Below are positions 44,228-54,974 of a stretch of DNA of 60,000 bases, in pieces (the first letter of the stretch is position 1; the number at the start of each line of letters is the position of its first letter). The translations under genes and the position numbers were made by a program. Where the stretch lies: contig JBBHKE010003126.1 of NCBI GenBank assembly GCA_037447655.1, forward strand, positions 212,560 through 272,559, written 5' to 3'. The notes below the pieces were generated by a model, which was given only the letters and a program-made list of their open reading frames with translations, ran no database searches and was not told the origin of the DNA. This stretch comes from Zygnema cylindricum (Eukaryota; Streptophyta; Zygnematophyceae; Zygnematales; Zygnemataceae).

Positions 44228-44357
44228 ACAACTATCTCCAATTTCTCAGTGACTGCGACAAGTTTGAGAGTTGGAGAGAGAAGTTAGAGATAGACTGCCT
44301 CGACTTCTATATTTCTTTTCAGACCTAGAAAATACTAATAAAACCATTAGTTTCTAC
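44228..44357 (-). repeat. Family B LTR fragment (minus), 130 bp
   Basis: The minus strand starts TGTAGAAACTAATGG at 44357 and covers the first 130 bp of an LTR. It separates two copies of the same gag segment. Its 5' terminus is intact and joins gag sequence directly. Confidence 0.85.
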
Positions 44358-47300
44358 AACTACAACAATATGGCAGCCAAGCATTTTATCCTCCGTCATC
44401 TCACACAAGGACTCGCAAGTCCTCATTTGCAGGTGGAAAGGGCATCAGATCTTTGGGATGCGCTTATTGTGATGTACCGTAGGTGTACTATTCAAGAACA
44501 GCAGCTAGCAGATCAAAAGATCAATGGATATTTTCACAAAAGAGAGAAGATGTTTGATTTCTGCAATGAGCTAGCTATACTCTTCATGGAGTTAGAGTGT
44601 GTCGGAAAAGTAGAAACCGAGAAGGCAAAAGGTCACTGCTTACTCATGAAACTACCCGATGAGTATGAGAACATTGTGAACCGGGTACAGGATCTGTCGG
44701 ACTCCAAGTGGAAATGGAATTCGGTAGTTGGTATGATCCTCGTCCGAGAGAATACAATCGAAATCCGGAGAGGAGTTAAGAGTGGACAAGCTTTGGCGGC
44801 TAGAGCAAGTTGGAGAAAAAAAGATTCACAAAAACCCCTTGGAAGTCATGGAGGGGAAGACCATAAAAATCAACTCGATGAGTCCGGAACAAGGGGACCT
44901 AAGGGGCTTTGTCATTTTTGCAAGAAACCCGGGCATTACATGGCGGAATGTACCAAACTGACCGAGCTTCGGATAAAGGAGGGGCACACCGGGGGTCAGC
45001 CACGAGGGAAGAATAAGGCACTTGTCACACTGGTTCTCGAGAAGGAATCCGATAAGGCGGACGACGAACTTCTTTTGGATAAGGAGTTGGAGGCAAAGAC
45101 AGAAGTCAAAATTCCACGGAAGCAGAAATGTGCTTTCGGTCGACTGAAAGGTGAAGGAGGTTGGATTGTGGATTCAGGTGCCTCCATGCACATGTGCAAA
45201 GATAAGCATCTGTTCACTAAGTTGAGAAAGATCCCTACAGTAGAGATTGAATATAGGGACGGGAGGGTAGTTACCACTACTTATGTAGGATCTGTAGATC
45301 TGAAAATCATAGTAGAGGGCAAAACCTCAATAGTTACGTTCTCTGATGTATTGTTTATTCCGGAGTTAAACAAAAACCTTATCTCTACATCAATATTAGA
45401 TGATTAAAAAATTGAAACTTGCACCAGAAAAGGAGTTTTTACAGCTAGTTTTGAGGAAAATGTGTATTTCACTACTTAGAAAGGTAGCCAAGGAATATTC
45501 AGGCTTGCTTTAAGTAATGAAAATCTCAAACTTTACTATGCTGGTGTCAATGATATTATGTTGTGGCATAAGAGACTTGGGCATGTGAGTCTAGAAAAGC
45601 TAAAACATATGAAAAAGATGGGAGAAGTTGAAGGGATACGTTTTGGGGAAAATAAGAATCTAAGTGATTGCAGTAGGTGCGCTCAGGGTAAAGCACACAG
45701 ATTACCATTTCCAAAGGAAACAACTTATAAAGGAAAAAGGTTCTTGATTTGGTACACTCGAACATTTGGGGACCGGCAAGAGTGCCATCACCCGGAGGAA
45801 AAAGATTTATGCTAACTATTACCGATGATTGGTCTCGAAATACCCAGGTATACCTTCTGAAAAACAAATCAGAAAATCCGGAGTATTTCAAACAATATAA
45901 AGCATGGGCCGAGAAGCTTCACGAGACCTCAATAAAGAGAGTAAGAAGTGACAATGGAGGGGAATATACATCCAATCAGTTTGAAGAGTTCCTAAGAGAT
46001 GATGGTGTGCAACATCAAAAGACAGTTCCTGAAAACCCGGAACAGAATGGTGTTGCCGAGAGATTGAATATGACACTAAATGATAGCGCCCGGAGTATGT
46101 TGTCAGATAAAAGGATAGGAAAAATATTTTGAGCCGAAGCTATCAATTGTGCTAATTATTTGAGAAATAGAGTACTTACATCGGCGGTGAAAGACCAAAC
46201 ACTATATGAGAGATGGACCGGCCGAAAACCAAATCTATCTCACTTAAAGGTTTTCGATAGTTAAGTCTTCAGTTTAGATACAGACAGATCTAATTGGAAA
46301 CTAGATCCTAAAGGGAATTCCGGATATTTGCTAGGATATGACGAGGATCTAAAAGGGTATAGAGTGTATGGTCTAAGAAGACAAGATATAATTCTAGTAA
46401 AGCACCTGGTAGCTATAGATGAAGGGAAGTCGGTAGATCCCTTCAAATCCTCAAAGTCGGTCAAAATCAGATTTGAGTCAGACAATTCTGATGACTTTTA
46501 CCTTCCTAAATATTCGGGTCTCCACGAAGATGATACTCTTGCAGGGTTGGACGATATCCTTGCAGGCTCAAAACAGACTGTAAAAGACTTGGAAACACCG
46601 GTGACACCTATACTTTAAGCGAAAGACGTGGTGGAAACGGATATGGATCGAGGGACAGGGGAGAAGCTGTGGTGATTCGAAAGAATCCACGAAACCATCT
46701 ATTCCAGTCGCAGATTTTGAGAGAGGAAGAACAAGCAGCAAAACACTTCAAGAGAAACAAGTTAACAACAAGGTAACTAAACTTTCTCACTCGGATGAAC
46801 CTCAAATATATGGAGAGGCAATGAACTCCCCGGAGTGAATCCGGTGGAAGACAGCCATCAATGAAAAGATGGCTTCAATCATGGCGGGTGATACATGGGA
46901 GTGGGTGGACTGTCCACCTGATCGCAAATCATTCAGATGTAAGTGGGTTTTCAAATTAAAACTGAATCCTGACAATACTATTGAGAGGTATAAGGCTCGG
47001 TTAGTGGCCAAAGGTTTTACTCACAAAGAGGGAATATACTACGAATAAACTTTTGCTCCAGTCGTCAGATTTCCCTCAGTCCGGATACTTCTCAGTCTGG
47101 TAGCTGTAGAAAACATGGAAGTACACCAGAAGGACATCAAAACAACCTTCTTGCATGGAGAACTAGAGGAGGAGATCTTCATGCGACAGCCAGAAGGATT
47201 CGTGGAACAAGGAGAAGAAAGTAAGGTATGCCGGCTGATCAAATCTCTCAAAGGTTTGAAACAGGCGCCCAGACAGTGGAACAATAAACTTGATGAGTTC

Positions 47301-48384
47301 CTTACTTGTCTGGGATACATTCGGATCAGTTCAGATCATTCAATTTATGTTTTTGAAGATGAGAAAGGTGTCATCTTTATTGCAATTTACGTTGATGATT
47401 TGCTTGTTCTGAGTAAGTCAATGGAGAAAATCAACAAACTAAAAGCAGATCTGAAAGGAAGATTTGAGATTAAGGACATGGGGGAAGTAAGATATATTCT
47501 AGGAATACATGTAGGGAGAGATAGAAAAAAGAGAATAATTAGACTAACTCAGAAAGAGGCAATTGGAAACATGTTGGAAAAATTTCAAATGGACAAAGCC
47601 AACGGTTGTACAACTCCCATGGATCTAAAGAAGGGAAGTGAGGAGAGTGAAGAGGGAGACATCCTAATTGTAGATGATGAACTACGTCCAGAAGAGAGGA
47701 AGTTCATGCAGACTATCCCATACAAAGAGGTAGTGGGCAGTCTGATTTATTTCATGAATTGTACCAAACCAGATTTGGCAGCAGCTGTAGGAGTGCTAAG
47801 TAAGAGTTTACATGCTCCTACCAAAAGGGATTGGGAAGCTGCTAAGAGGGTCCTCGGATATCTCATAGGAACTAAGGATCTATGGTTGTATCTGGGTGGG
47901 GAAAATACTGACTTCACCACTTGGAGTGATGCCAGCTATGGGGATGCTCCAATGCGAAAGATGTACATCTGGATATGTGTTGTATGTGGGGAATGGTGCT
48001 TTTTGCTGGAGCAGTAAGCATTAAAATGTCATCGCTCAGTCCACCATGGAGGTTGAGTATATGGCATCTTGCTCTGCTGTGAAGGAATTGATCTGGGTCA
48101 AATCCTTGCTTGGTGAATTCGGGCATCTTAAGATTGGAATTCAAAAAATATTTTGTGATAATCAAGCAGCAATTACAATTGCTGTTAATCCTAAACATCA
48201 CTTTAAAGCAAAGCACATGGATATTTGACTTAGCTTTGTTAGGGAAAAGGTGGAGAACAATATAATAAGTCTAGAATATAGACCAGATAGTGAAAAGGTG
48301 GTAGACATGATGACAAAGCCTATGGCTTCTCCTAAATTAATATTTTGCAGAAAGAAGTGTGGACTTAAACTTAAAAGTGACTAG
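44358..48384 (+). pseudogene. E8 gag-pol, second gag copy through RNase H (family B)
   Basis: Restarts in gag at the ACTACAACAATATGG point of the first copy and repeats about 1.07 kb of it nearly identically. It then continues through protease DSGAS near 45172, integrase (about 45540-46260, DNGGEYTS near 45954), reverse transcriptase with YVDD at 47388-47399, and RNase H to the TAG at 48382. Breaks include a 1-bp insertion near 45407, TGA at 46130 (Trp codon in E1), TAA at 46263, further frameshifts near 46620-47050 and near 47960. Frames 44271-45407 and 47115-48017 remain open. Confidence 0.93.
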
Positions 48385-48397
48385 AAAATAATGGGAG
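48385..48397 (+). other. Polypurine tract of E8
   Basis: AAAATAATGGGAG between the RNase H stop and the 3' LTR, one base different from E1. Confidence 0.8.
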
Positions 48398-49397
48398 TGT
48401 TGAAATTAAAAGGTTTTCTTATGTATTTTGTAGGTTTTTTAAGTAAACTAAAATGAGGAAGGATAAGCAGGGGCAGCCTACTTCTAACTTCTCTCTTTAG
48501 CCCCCATACTTGTCGTAGTCATTGGAGGTTGAAGAAAAAGCTAGAGCCATGGCTGCCTATGCTTCTCTTAGAGTCAAAAAGCATTTTTTGGTTAAACTTA
48601 CCAGAAAGGTTAACAGACCCAGGATTTGATCCTGGTACCTACCGTCCGTATAAATAGCCCAACGTCATTACCATGTAGCCTAGCACCTGTGTCAAGTATA
48701 TAGGGTACGATAGCTACTTAAAGATATGCAAATAAGAAATAACATTTGACTGACGAACGGACCACAATCACATAGACATAGTTAGATAGAATCTCATCGA
48801 AAAGTAATATTTGTATTTTAAACGGCTATAAATTAAGGTCGATATCAATCCGACGACGGAGGAAGAAGCCGGCATGAAGGAATGGATGATTTGGCAGTTT
48901 ACGGTCGAAGCCACGCCAGATGACACGTGGCTATATGACATTGGATGGCGACATCTCCGGGACATACCATGGCGAACGCAAATATGGCACGCGTCGCCTT
49001 CTTGTCCATGTCGTACAATGGCCGTACATAAAGTACTCTGGGCGAAGTACCGTTCTGTACTGTACACTGAATTGATTAGCACCGTACTTCAATAGTAGAG
49101 GGATAAGAGGGGGGGTTCAGGACTTAGAAAATAATAGGTAGCAGCCTCTCTCCCAGAGCGCATCTGTATAAAAGGTCATCTTTGACCATTGATTATTAAC
49201 TACTCAGGGGAGCAATTTCCAGGATCCTTTTTGTGGCAGACTCAGGGGAGTTAGCTTTTTCAAGGGGTGCAATTTGGTCAGTCTATATTCTATCACGATG
49301 TTAGAAATACTTATACAAAGACTAAAGGATTGAGGTTATCCTAGAGGCTTCTGATAAGCTGCCTACTCAAAGTACCAAAAGAGGTCTCAGAGTTTCA
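48398..49397 (+). repeat. E8 3' LTR (1000 bp, family B)
   Basis: TGTTGAAATTAAAAGG to GAGTTTCA. It includes a perfect 7-bp hairpin CCAGGAT-TTG-ATCCTGG (about 48618-48634), whose minus strand carries GATCAAATCC (B-box-like). It also has GACACGTGGC near 48923, GTAC inverted repeats near 49010-49070 and TATAAAA near 49167. Confidence 0.9.
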
Positions 49398-51135
49398 TCA
49401 ACTGCTCCCCTAAGGTCCAATCCATCTTCTCGGGTTCCATTAATGCCCATGCCTCCGGGGGTCTACCCCAGTGGGAGATATCAAATTCCAACCCTACTTG
49501 TGGGTCTACTTCCCCTCCTTCGTCAAAATGCTGCTGCTAACAACTTTCGCTAAGCTGTCCTTTTCCGAGCCTCCGCTCCCCCCTACTGAGGAATTCTTTG
49601 ATTTGGGTGAAATGGTGGGACTGGAATTTTTTGATGATAAAATCTGACTCCTTGCCTCCCTCCCCCTCTCAAGCTGCAAGTTGGCCAGTACCGCTAACAA
49701 CTGTGGAGCTTGAAGGTAGCTAGCCCTTGACTGAGGAGACTGAAAGCTAGAAAAGGCAAGAGAATGTTTTAACACCCATGTGATTGCATTGAGGTCCATG
49801 CTCTATTCGAGTAGGCTGCACCTCTAGAGGTTTGAAATACATGGTGCTGCCGTGGTGGGAGATTGGAATCCCATTGCTTGTTCTCGTTCTTCCACCATTG
49901 GTGTTGTTTAAACTCCACTCTTGCTGTCGAATATCATTCCAACTGCTCCTTTCCGATATGCATGGCAATTGGGGAAGGAAACGAAGGTTGGCAGGGCTCG
50001 TCGTGGTGCTCTTGGTTTGTTGCATCGGAAGAACGGAGGATGATCAGCCTTGGTCACTGGAGTGGTCATCCGCCCTTGCCCTAGAATGTGTTGCAGAGTA
50101 ATCTGGGGATCTGTTTTATGGTTCTGTAAAAGCAGGTTTAGGAGTGACAAAGGTATCAGATGGGTCCAGTAAGCCCGAACTCTGTGAGCCCTGGATCCCA
50201 TTTGCGCTGCATCGAAAACGAGTGGATCCCCTAGAATCTGCTTAACTTAATTCCAGCTATTGGTGACCTGTTTTCTTTTATCATCTACAGGGTGAACATT
50301 TTCCAAAACATTCCCCACTGGTGTGTCTTTGGAGTGCTTGAGCTAGGAAATCAATTTGATCATCTGGAAGAAAGTTCCACTTCGGCTGTCCTGATGCCCC
50401 TCGCCTTTCCCTGCAAGAGAGTATCCTTGACAAAGCCATATTGCTTTTACGAGATCTACTCGCTCAAGCATAGCTAAATGGGGTTTCAGGATATTGTCAA
50501 CATTCTGGGGAAGGCTTCGGTAAGATCTGCATATGGCAAATATGGGAAGTTGCTAGGGATACAATTGGTGAAGTTGTTGTAGTCGGTGTTCGCTGACTGC
50601 CCAAGCATCGGGGGAGATTTCCAAGCCCCACATAAGATTCCACTTTATACCCTGCGTTCAATACAGCTTCTAGGTCCGAGCTAATTCCAAAAAATAGTGA
50701 TAGTATCCGAAGTCCGGAATCCGGAATTGATAATGACACCACTTGTTGATGGAATTTTTTATTCTCGGGTGGAACCTCGGAAGATTTCGACCGAGGCTTT
50801 TTCTCCTTGGCAAAAACAGCAGCGAAGGATTAATCCACTTCCCGCCGAAGTGTGGCCACCTGTGATAATCTACTTTGGTATCCCTCTTCTCACCGCTTGG
50901 AAATAGGGAATTCCTATATCACGTCTGCGATGTCAGTAGCGCTAGCGAGCAGTTCTGATGGAGTGTGGGTGGCATAAATAGGATAACATCCAGCTACGAG
51001 AGCATTGGTTTCCCCCCTATTCCATAAATCCAAGGGTACTACCACCTTAACCCTTACGGATCCTCAGATTCCCAAACACTAAGTTGCCCCTTCCACACAC
51101 TTAAACCCATATTCAACCTCTTCCAAGTGGCCATC
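49398..51135 (-). pseudogene. Retroelement polyprotein relic with C5 cytosine DNA methyltransferase domain
   Basis: On the minus strand, from 51135 down, the sequence first finishes a retropepsin-like domain and a linker, then enters a DNA (cytosine-5) methyltransferase. Motif I is LRILSLFFGIS (from 50712; the usual form is LSLFDGI). Motif IV is WLCQGYSLAGKGEG, with the catalytic Cys at 50430-50432 kept but the preceding Pro changed to Leu. Motif VI is VLENV (50295-50309), so the Glu of ENV is intact. Motif VIII is RAHRVRAYW (50166-50192), and a motif X-like MDLNAITWVL starts at 49799. Spacing (about 320 codons) suits a DNMT3/DRM-type catalytic domain, which moves a methyl group from S-adenosylmethionine to cytosine. 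Several frameshifts and stops inactivate it. E3 separates it from its upstream gag/protease half. Confidence 0.85.
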
Positions 51136-52097
51136 TGTTGTTTTGAAAAGTCAGTTTCGTGTGTAACTGCTAATTAGATTTAATATGGAGGTTTGAATAG
51201 ATTCACGGATTGGGGGAGTGAACGGATTGATAATTAAAGTTACGTAAAATACTCATTGAGTGGAGGGAACAAGCAATGACAAATGGACGGCGGATCGCAA
51301 AGCGATCCGATGTAAAATAAACGGAATGTTGAAATAGGCGCCGCCGGTACGGAGCAGCTGCGACGCAGTTAAGTCAACGCAGTTGCGGCTATTTTTATGA
51401 TACGTACGGAAAGCGCAGCCAGCGCAACTAGCGTAGCTACGGATAATATGAATAGGATAGATTTGAAGTAATAATGATTAAACGATAGTGGTAGCTTAGT
51501 AGTTGATTAGTGGTAGCTTAGTTTCTGACATACGAAGAGTACGGTGTAAATATTATGTACAACAGAGGTTTGTCCTTTTGACTAGTTAGGTTATTAGAGT
51601 AGATACAGTACGGATGGTATGCCTCCGTACTCTGAGTATAACTTGCAGGACTTAGATTATTTTATGTATCGCAGTCAAGTTAATCAAATCTATGGCAAAC
51701 TAATTTCTGCATCTTTGACATGTTGGTGTGATCACTCTGATTGGTGCTTTCATGTGAAACTTTGTGGAGTTATTATATAATATAGAATATATATGTTTGT
51801 TAAGTTTCATTGTATTCCAGTATATGTGTAAGATTCTGTGAACAGTCTAAGTGGCTAGTTTGTGAAGCTGTCAACTACATTTGGGAAACTCTGGAGCTTA
51901 TATCTTCTAGATGCCTTGGTGGATTTGGCTGTAACTTTGAGAGTTTACAGTGTATATGATATACTACATATTGGTGCAGTTTGAGATCATTTTGTTTATT
52001 GTGGAGTAATCTGTGTCGTCTGAAACACAGCTGTTTTTGAGGTAGTCTGTGGATGTTTCCGTGAGTAATCCATGGCTGAAATAAGCTATGGGCAACA
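51136..52097 (+). repeat. E3 5' LTR (962 bp)
   Basis: Contains a conserved hairpin CGGATCGC-AAA-GCGATCCG (near 51291-51309), CAGCTGCGACGCAG-type GC-rich words, and GTACGGA...TCCGTAC flanking TGGTATGCC (near 51610-51640), a block also found in E2 LTRs. The gag start codon (52072) lies 26 bp before the LTR end. Confidence 0.92.
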
Positions 52098-53244
52098 GGT
52101 TATGGGCCCACACCCATGGCTACCTATATTTGATGGATCAAAATATCACTACTGGAAGTGTGCGCTCGAGAGCTACTTCGAGATGATGGAGCTAATGGAT
52201 GTGGTGGACGGTACCTTGGACAAAACATCAAATGAATGGAAAAGGAAAAATCATGAGTGTCTAAGGGTTATCAAGAACTCCTTGACTGAGGATTTGGTAA
52301 TGTCATACCTAAGGTTTAAAAAGGCAGCTGAATTATGGAAGAGCTTAGAATGTATGTATGCAAAGAAGTCTTTATATCATTGGCTTAGTAGTGTTACCAA
52401 AATAGTTGAACACAAGTATGTAGGAGGTAGTATGGAGAAACACTGTATTGAATTACAAGTATTATTTGCAGAAAATGATTTGGCAGGGGGAAAGTTTACA
52501 GATGCTCAACAAGCTATCTTGTTAATGAGAAGTCTACCCAAAGAATATAAGAGTGCACTAGATCGATTGACCTTAATTGATAAAAATGAGTGGAGCGTAA
52601 CTGTAGCTAGACGAGTTATTCTAGATGAAGAGGCTAATAGAAGAGTCTTAACAAGTGAAAGGAATATAAAGGAATCTAAGTCTCAGTTTCAGAAATTTAA
52701 AGGTAATAGTGAGGTTGGAGATCGGCCAAAGAATTGTTTTTACTGTAATGATTTAGGACATACCTTCAGGGTATGTCCATCGTATAAAAGTGCATGTGTT
52801 ACAGGGAAATTCAGAGATGGATGGGACAACACCCTAGTTCGAACCCCAACAAGAAAGGAATCGAGTGCTTTCGTGAGTGAGAGACAAGACTCGACAAATG
52901 ATAAAAGACATACACAGTGTGTTGACAAATTTATTTACCTACCGACCTTCTATGTTGTTCGGAATGAGGAGAAGAAGGTGACAGCAAAGGATTTGGTGAC
53001 TGTCCCTTGTACCGACAACAGATTGGTGGGTACCAAAGAGTTACAGGAGGAAGAATTTATTGAAGTAAGGAAAAAGGACGAAAGAGAGAAGGACACGATA
53101 TTTGTGACCTTATCAAATGACAAATCGGTGAGTGAAAATTGCCTACAAGAAAGTTTGTTAACTGAAGCAAGAGGAGTTGACGGAAGAGATGGACACTCAG
53201 AAGCAGAAACTAGAATAAGAAGAATGTGGAAATTGATGAACTAG
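52072..53244 (+). CDS. E3 Gag protein (390 aa), intact
   Basis: This is the only long intact retroelement frame in the window. It starts at ATG 52072 inside the 5' LTR and reads through the LTR end and primer site (residues QQVMGP). Residues about 15-180 resemble copia-type capsid (YHYWK, then LWKSLECMYAKK and ILLMRSLPKEY). A CCHC zinc knuckle CFYCNDLGHTFRVC lies at 52735-52776. The C-terminal 150 residues are charged and I recognise nothing in them. It would form particles and bind its RNA. Intactness of gag with no pol argues that the protein itself is useful for transmission. The start is supported by the same arrangement in E1, E6 and E7. Confidence 0.85.
   Translation: MAEISYGQQVMGPHPWLPIFDGSKYHYWKCALESYFEMMELMDVVDGTLDKTSNEWKRKNHECLRVIKNSLTEDLVMSYLRFKKAAELWKSLECMYAKKSLYHWLSSVTKIVEHKYVGGSMEKHCIELQVLFAENDLAGGKFTDAQQAILLMRSLPKEYKSALDRLTLIDKNEWSVTVARRVILDEEANRRVLTSERNIKESKSQFQKFKGNSEVGDRPKNCFYCNDLGHTFRVCPSYKSACVTGKFRDGWDNTLVRTPTRKESSAFVSERQDSTNDKRHTQCVDKFIYLPTFYVVRNEEKKVTAKDLVTVPCTDNRLVGTKELQEEEFIEVRKKDEREKDTIFVTLSNDKSVSENCLQESLLTEARGVDGRDGHSEAETRIRRMWKLMN
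52098..52111 (+). other. E3 primer-binding site
   Basis: GGTTATGGGCCCAC follows the LTR end, the same initiator tRNA-Met half-molecule type as in E1. Confidence 0.8.
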
Positions 53245-53633
53245 GAGAAGAACTAAGAAAAACTGTTCAGAAAATTGGATCGAGAAAAGAAGTTTGTGGG
53301 AATGAAAAATGTAATAGAAATGCAAACGTTAGAAATATAAGAAAAGAAAATAGAAGGAAAAGAGTGCAGCTGCAAAGAAGAAGAATCAAAATTAAAATTT
53401 TAGGGATGAATAAAGTTAATGGGAACAGCAAATCTACGAAGAAAAACATAGAGGGAAAACAGAAAATTAATATTTTTGACATTAAACGAATAGAAAACTG
53501 TGACAGAAATGAAAATTTTCAGAAAAGACAAAAGATAATGAAGAAAACAAAGAGAAGATGTAATATTCAAAGGATCAAGAACAGAAGAAAGCATGCTCAA
53601 AAAGTGATTAAGAGAAGAGAACGGGAGAAATGA
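53226..53633 (+). CDS. E3 second ORF, 135 aa, highly basic, unknown
   Basis: Overlaps the end of gag by 19 bp in the -1 frame. It is extremely Lys/Arg/Asn-rich (for example RRKRVQLQRRRIKIK) with no motif I recognise. The AT/A-rich composition alone can keep such a frame open, so it may be non-coding. If real, it could be made by -1 frameshifting or reinitiation and would be a nucleic-acid-binding tail. It lies where pol would begin in an autonomous element. Confidence 0.3.
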   Translation: MEIDELGEELRKTVQKIGSRKEVCGNEKCNRNANVRNIRKENRRKRVQLQRRRIKIKILGMNKVNGNSKSTKKNIEGKQKINIFDIKRIENCDRNENFQKRQKIMKKTKRRCNIQRIKNRRKHAQKVIKRREREK

Positions 53634-54974
53634 TTTTCTGGAGAACGTGAATTTAGAGAAATCTTAATTTTGAAAAAAAACTTATATTACAGGCATGTCT
53701 TAGCTCCTTTTGACATTTACCATTTTTTGGTAGGATTTTAGATTTAATGTTATTTCTTGTTGAGTTAGTTGAAAAGAAACAAAAAGTGTTATTTATGTAT
53801 TTCTGAAAACGAAGGAGGTAGCGGAAGCAGTGGTGAATCATCGGAAGCAGTTCACATCGTGAAGCAGTGACGCAGCATAGCAACGCAGCGGATGACGTGG
53901 AAGTATTTGATAGGGGGAAGGTAAACAATTGTTTGATGAAAGTGGGTAGAAGATAGATATTTTTGAAAAATACTGATCATAAGAGTAGGTGACGATTACG
54001 GGTGGAATTCAGAGTTACTAGAGAGGTGTTATATCATTATTAACAAGTCAAATTGACGTTTATGGCATAGGGGGAGCGGTTACGGGACAATATTAAATTT
54101 TGTTAGCCTGTAAAATTCATAGGAATTAAGAAATGGTTGATAAAGCTATTCGTGGAAGATAGAGAGTGTTTGAATATTAAATGATTAACTCGGCAAAGAG
54201 GCAGTTGTCAAGACGGGGAAGTTTGGAAGACATGGCAGGAACGCAGTGGAGGCAGTGGAGAATTAGCGGAAGCAGTTCGCTTCGCAACGCAGCAACAAAT
54301 GAAGCAACGCAGCGGAAGAAGTGGTGTTATAATGTTAGTGAAAGTGTCAATTTCACATTTATGACTTACGGGGAGCTGTTACAGGACAAATTCTGCAAGG
54401 TGGTGGTTTTCAGCAAGACAAATGGGACGTGGCGAAGTCAGCAAAACAGTGGTGATGTATTGTTTTAACTAACGTTTTTGAATCATTAGTAGTGGAGGTT
54501 GATAGAGAATTTTTAATCTCTAAATATTCTACGTTCTTCATTTTGTTTGTATTTCCATTAGGGTAGAAATATCTGCATGGACTACTGAGTCTAAAGCTTT
54601 AGGGGAGTGTTGAAATTGAAAGCTTTAGTTCTCAGTAGATGAGGCTATGAGGAGGAAGTTAAGGGTGAAAGGAGCAGCTGCTAGAGCTGCGGTGTCAAAA
54701 TAGCGCAGCGTAGCAGCAGAGCAGTACAAGCTGCATATTGTATTCATACTGCGCTGCGATGTCGAACTAGCGCAGCGTAGCAGCATAGCAGTACACGCTG
54801 CACTTTGTATTCATACTGCGCTGCGATGTCAAACTAGCGCAGCGTAGCAGCATAGCAGTACACGCTGCACTTTGTATTCATACTGCGCTGCGATGTCAAA
54901 CTAGCGCAGCGTAACAACATAGCATTACACGCTGCATATTTTTCTGGATGCACGAAACTAAATTTTCGGGGGAG
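53634..54974 (+). other. E3 non-coding interior
   Basis: No pol sequence. Words GGAAGCAGTTC and AACGCAGC recur near 53810-53890 and 54230-54320. At 54601-54630 there is a second polypurine tract plus LTR-like start, AGGGGAGTGTTGAAATTG, followed by AAAGCTTTAG, matching the LTR start of E2. The 67-bp tandem repeats follow before the true polypurine tract. Confidence 0.7.
54691..54950. repeat. Four tandem copies of a 67-bp GC-rich unit in E3
   Basis: Repeat starts (GGTGTC/GATGTC) fall at 54691, 54758, 54825 and 54892. Each unit contains GCGCAGCGTAGCAGC and CTGCGCTGCG, which can pair into a hairpin, so the block would be a row of similar stem-loops in the RNA just upstream of the polypurine tract. 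The middle units are almost identical. Confidence 0.9.

Noticed and set aside
52072-53244. E3 Gag as a domesticated host gene
   Set aside because: Intact flanking LTRs, target duplication, primer site and polypurine tract show that it is an ordinary, fairly recent transposon insertion.
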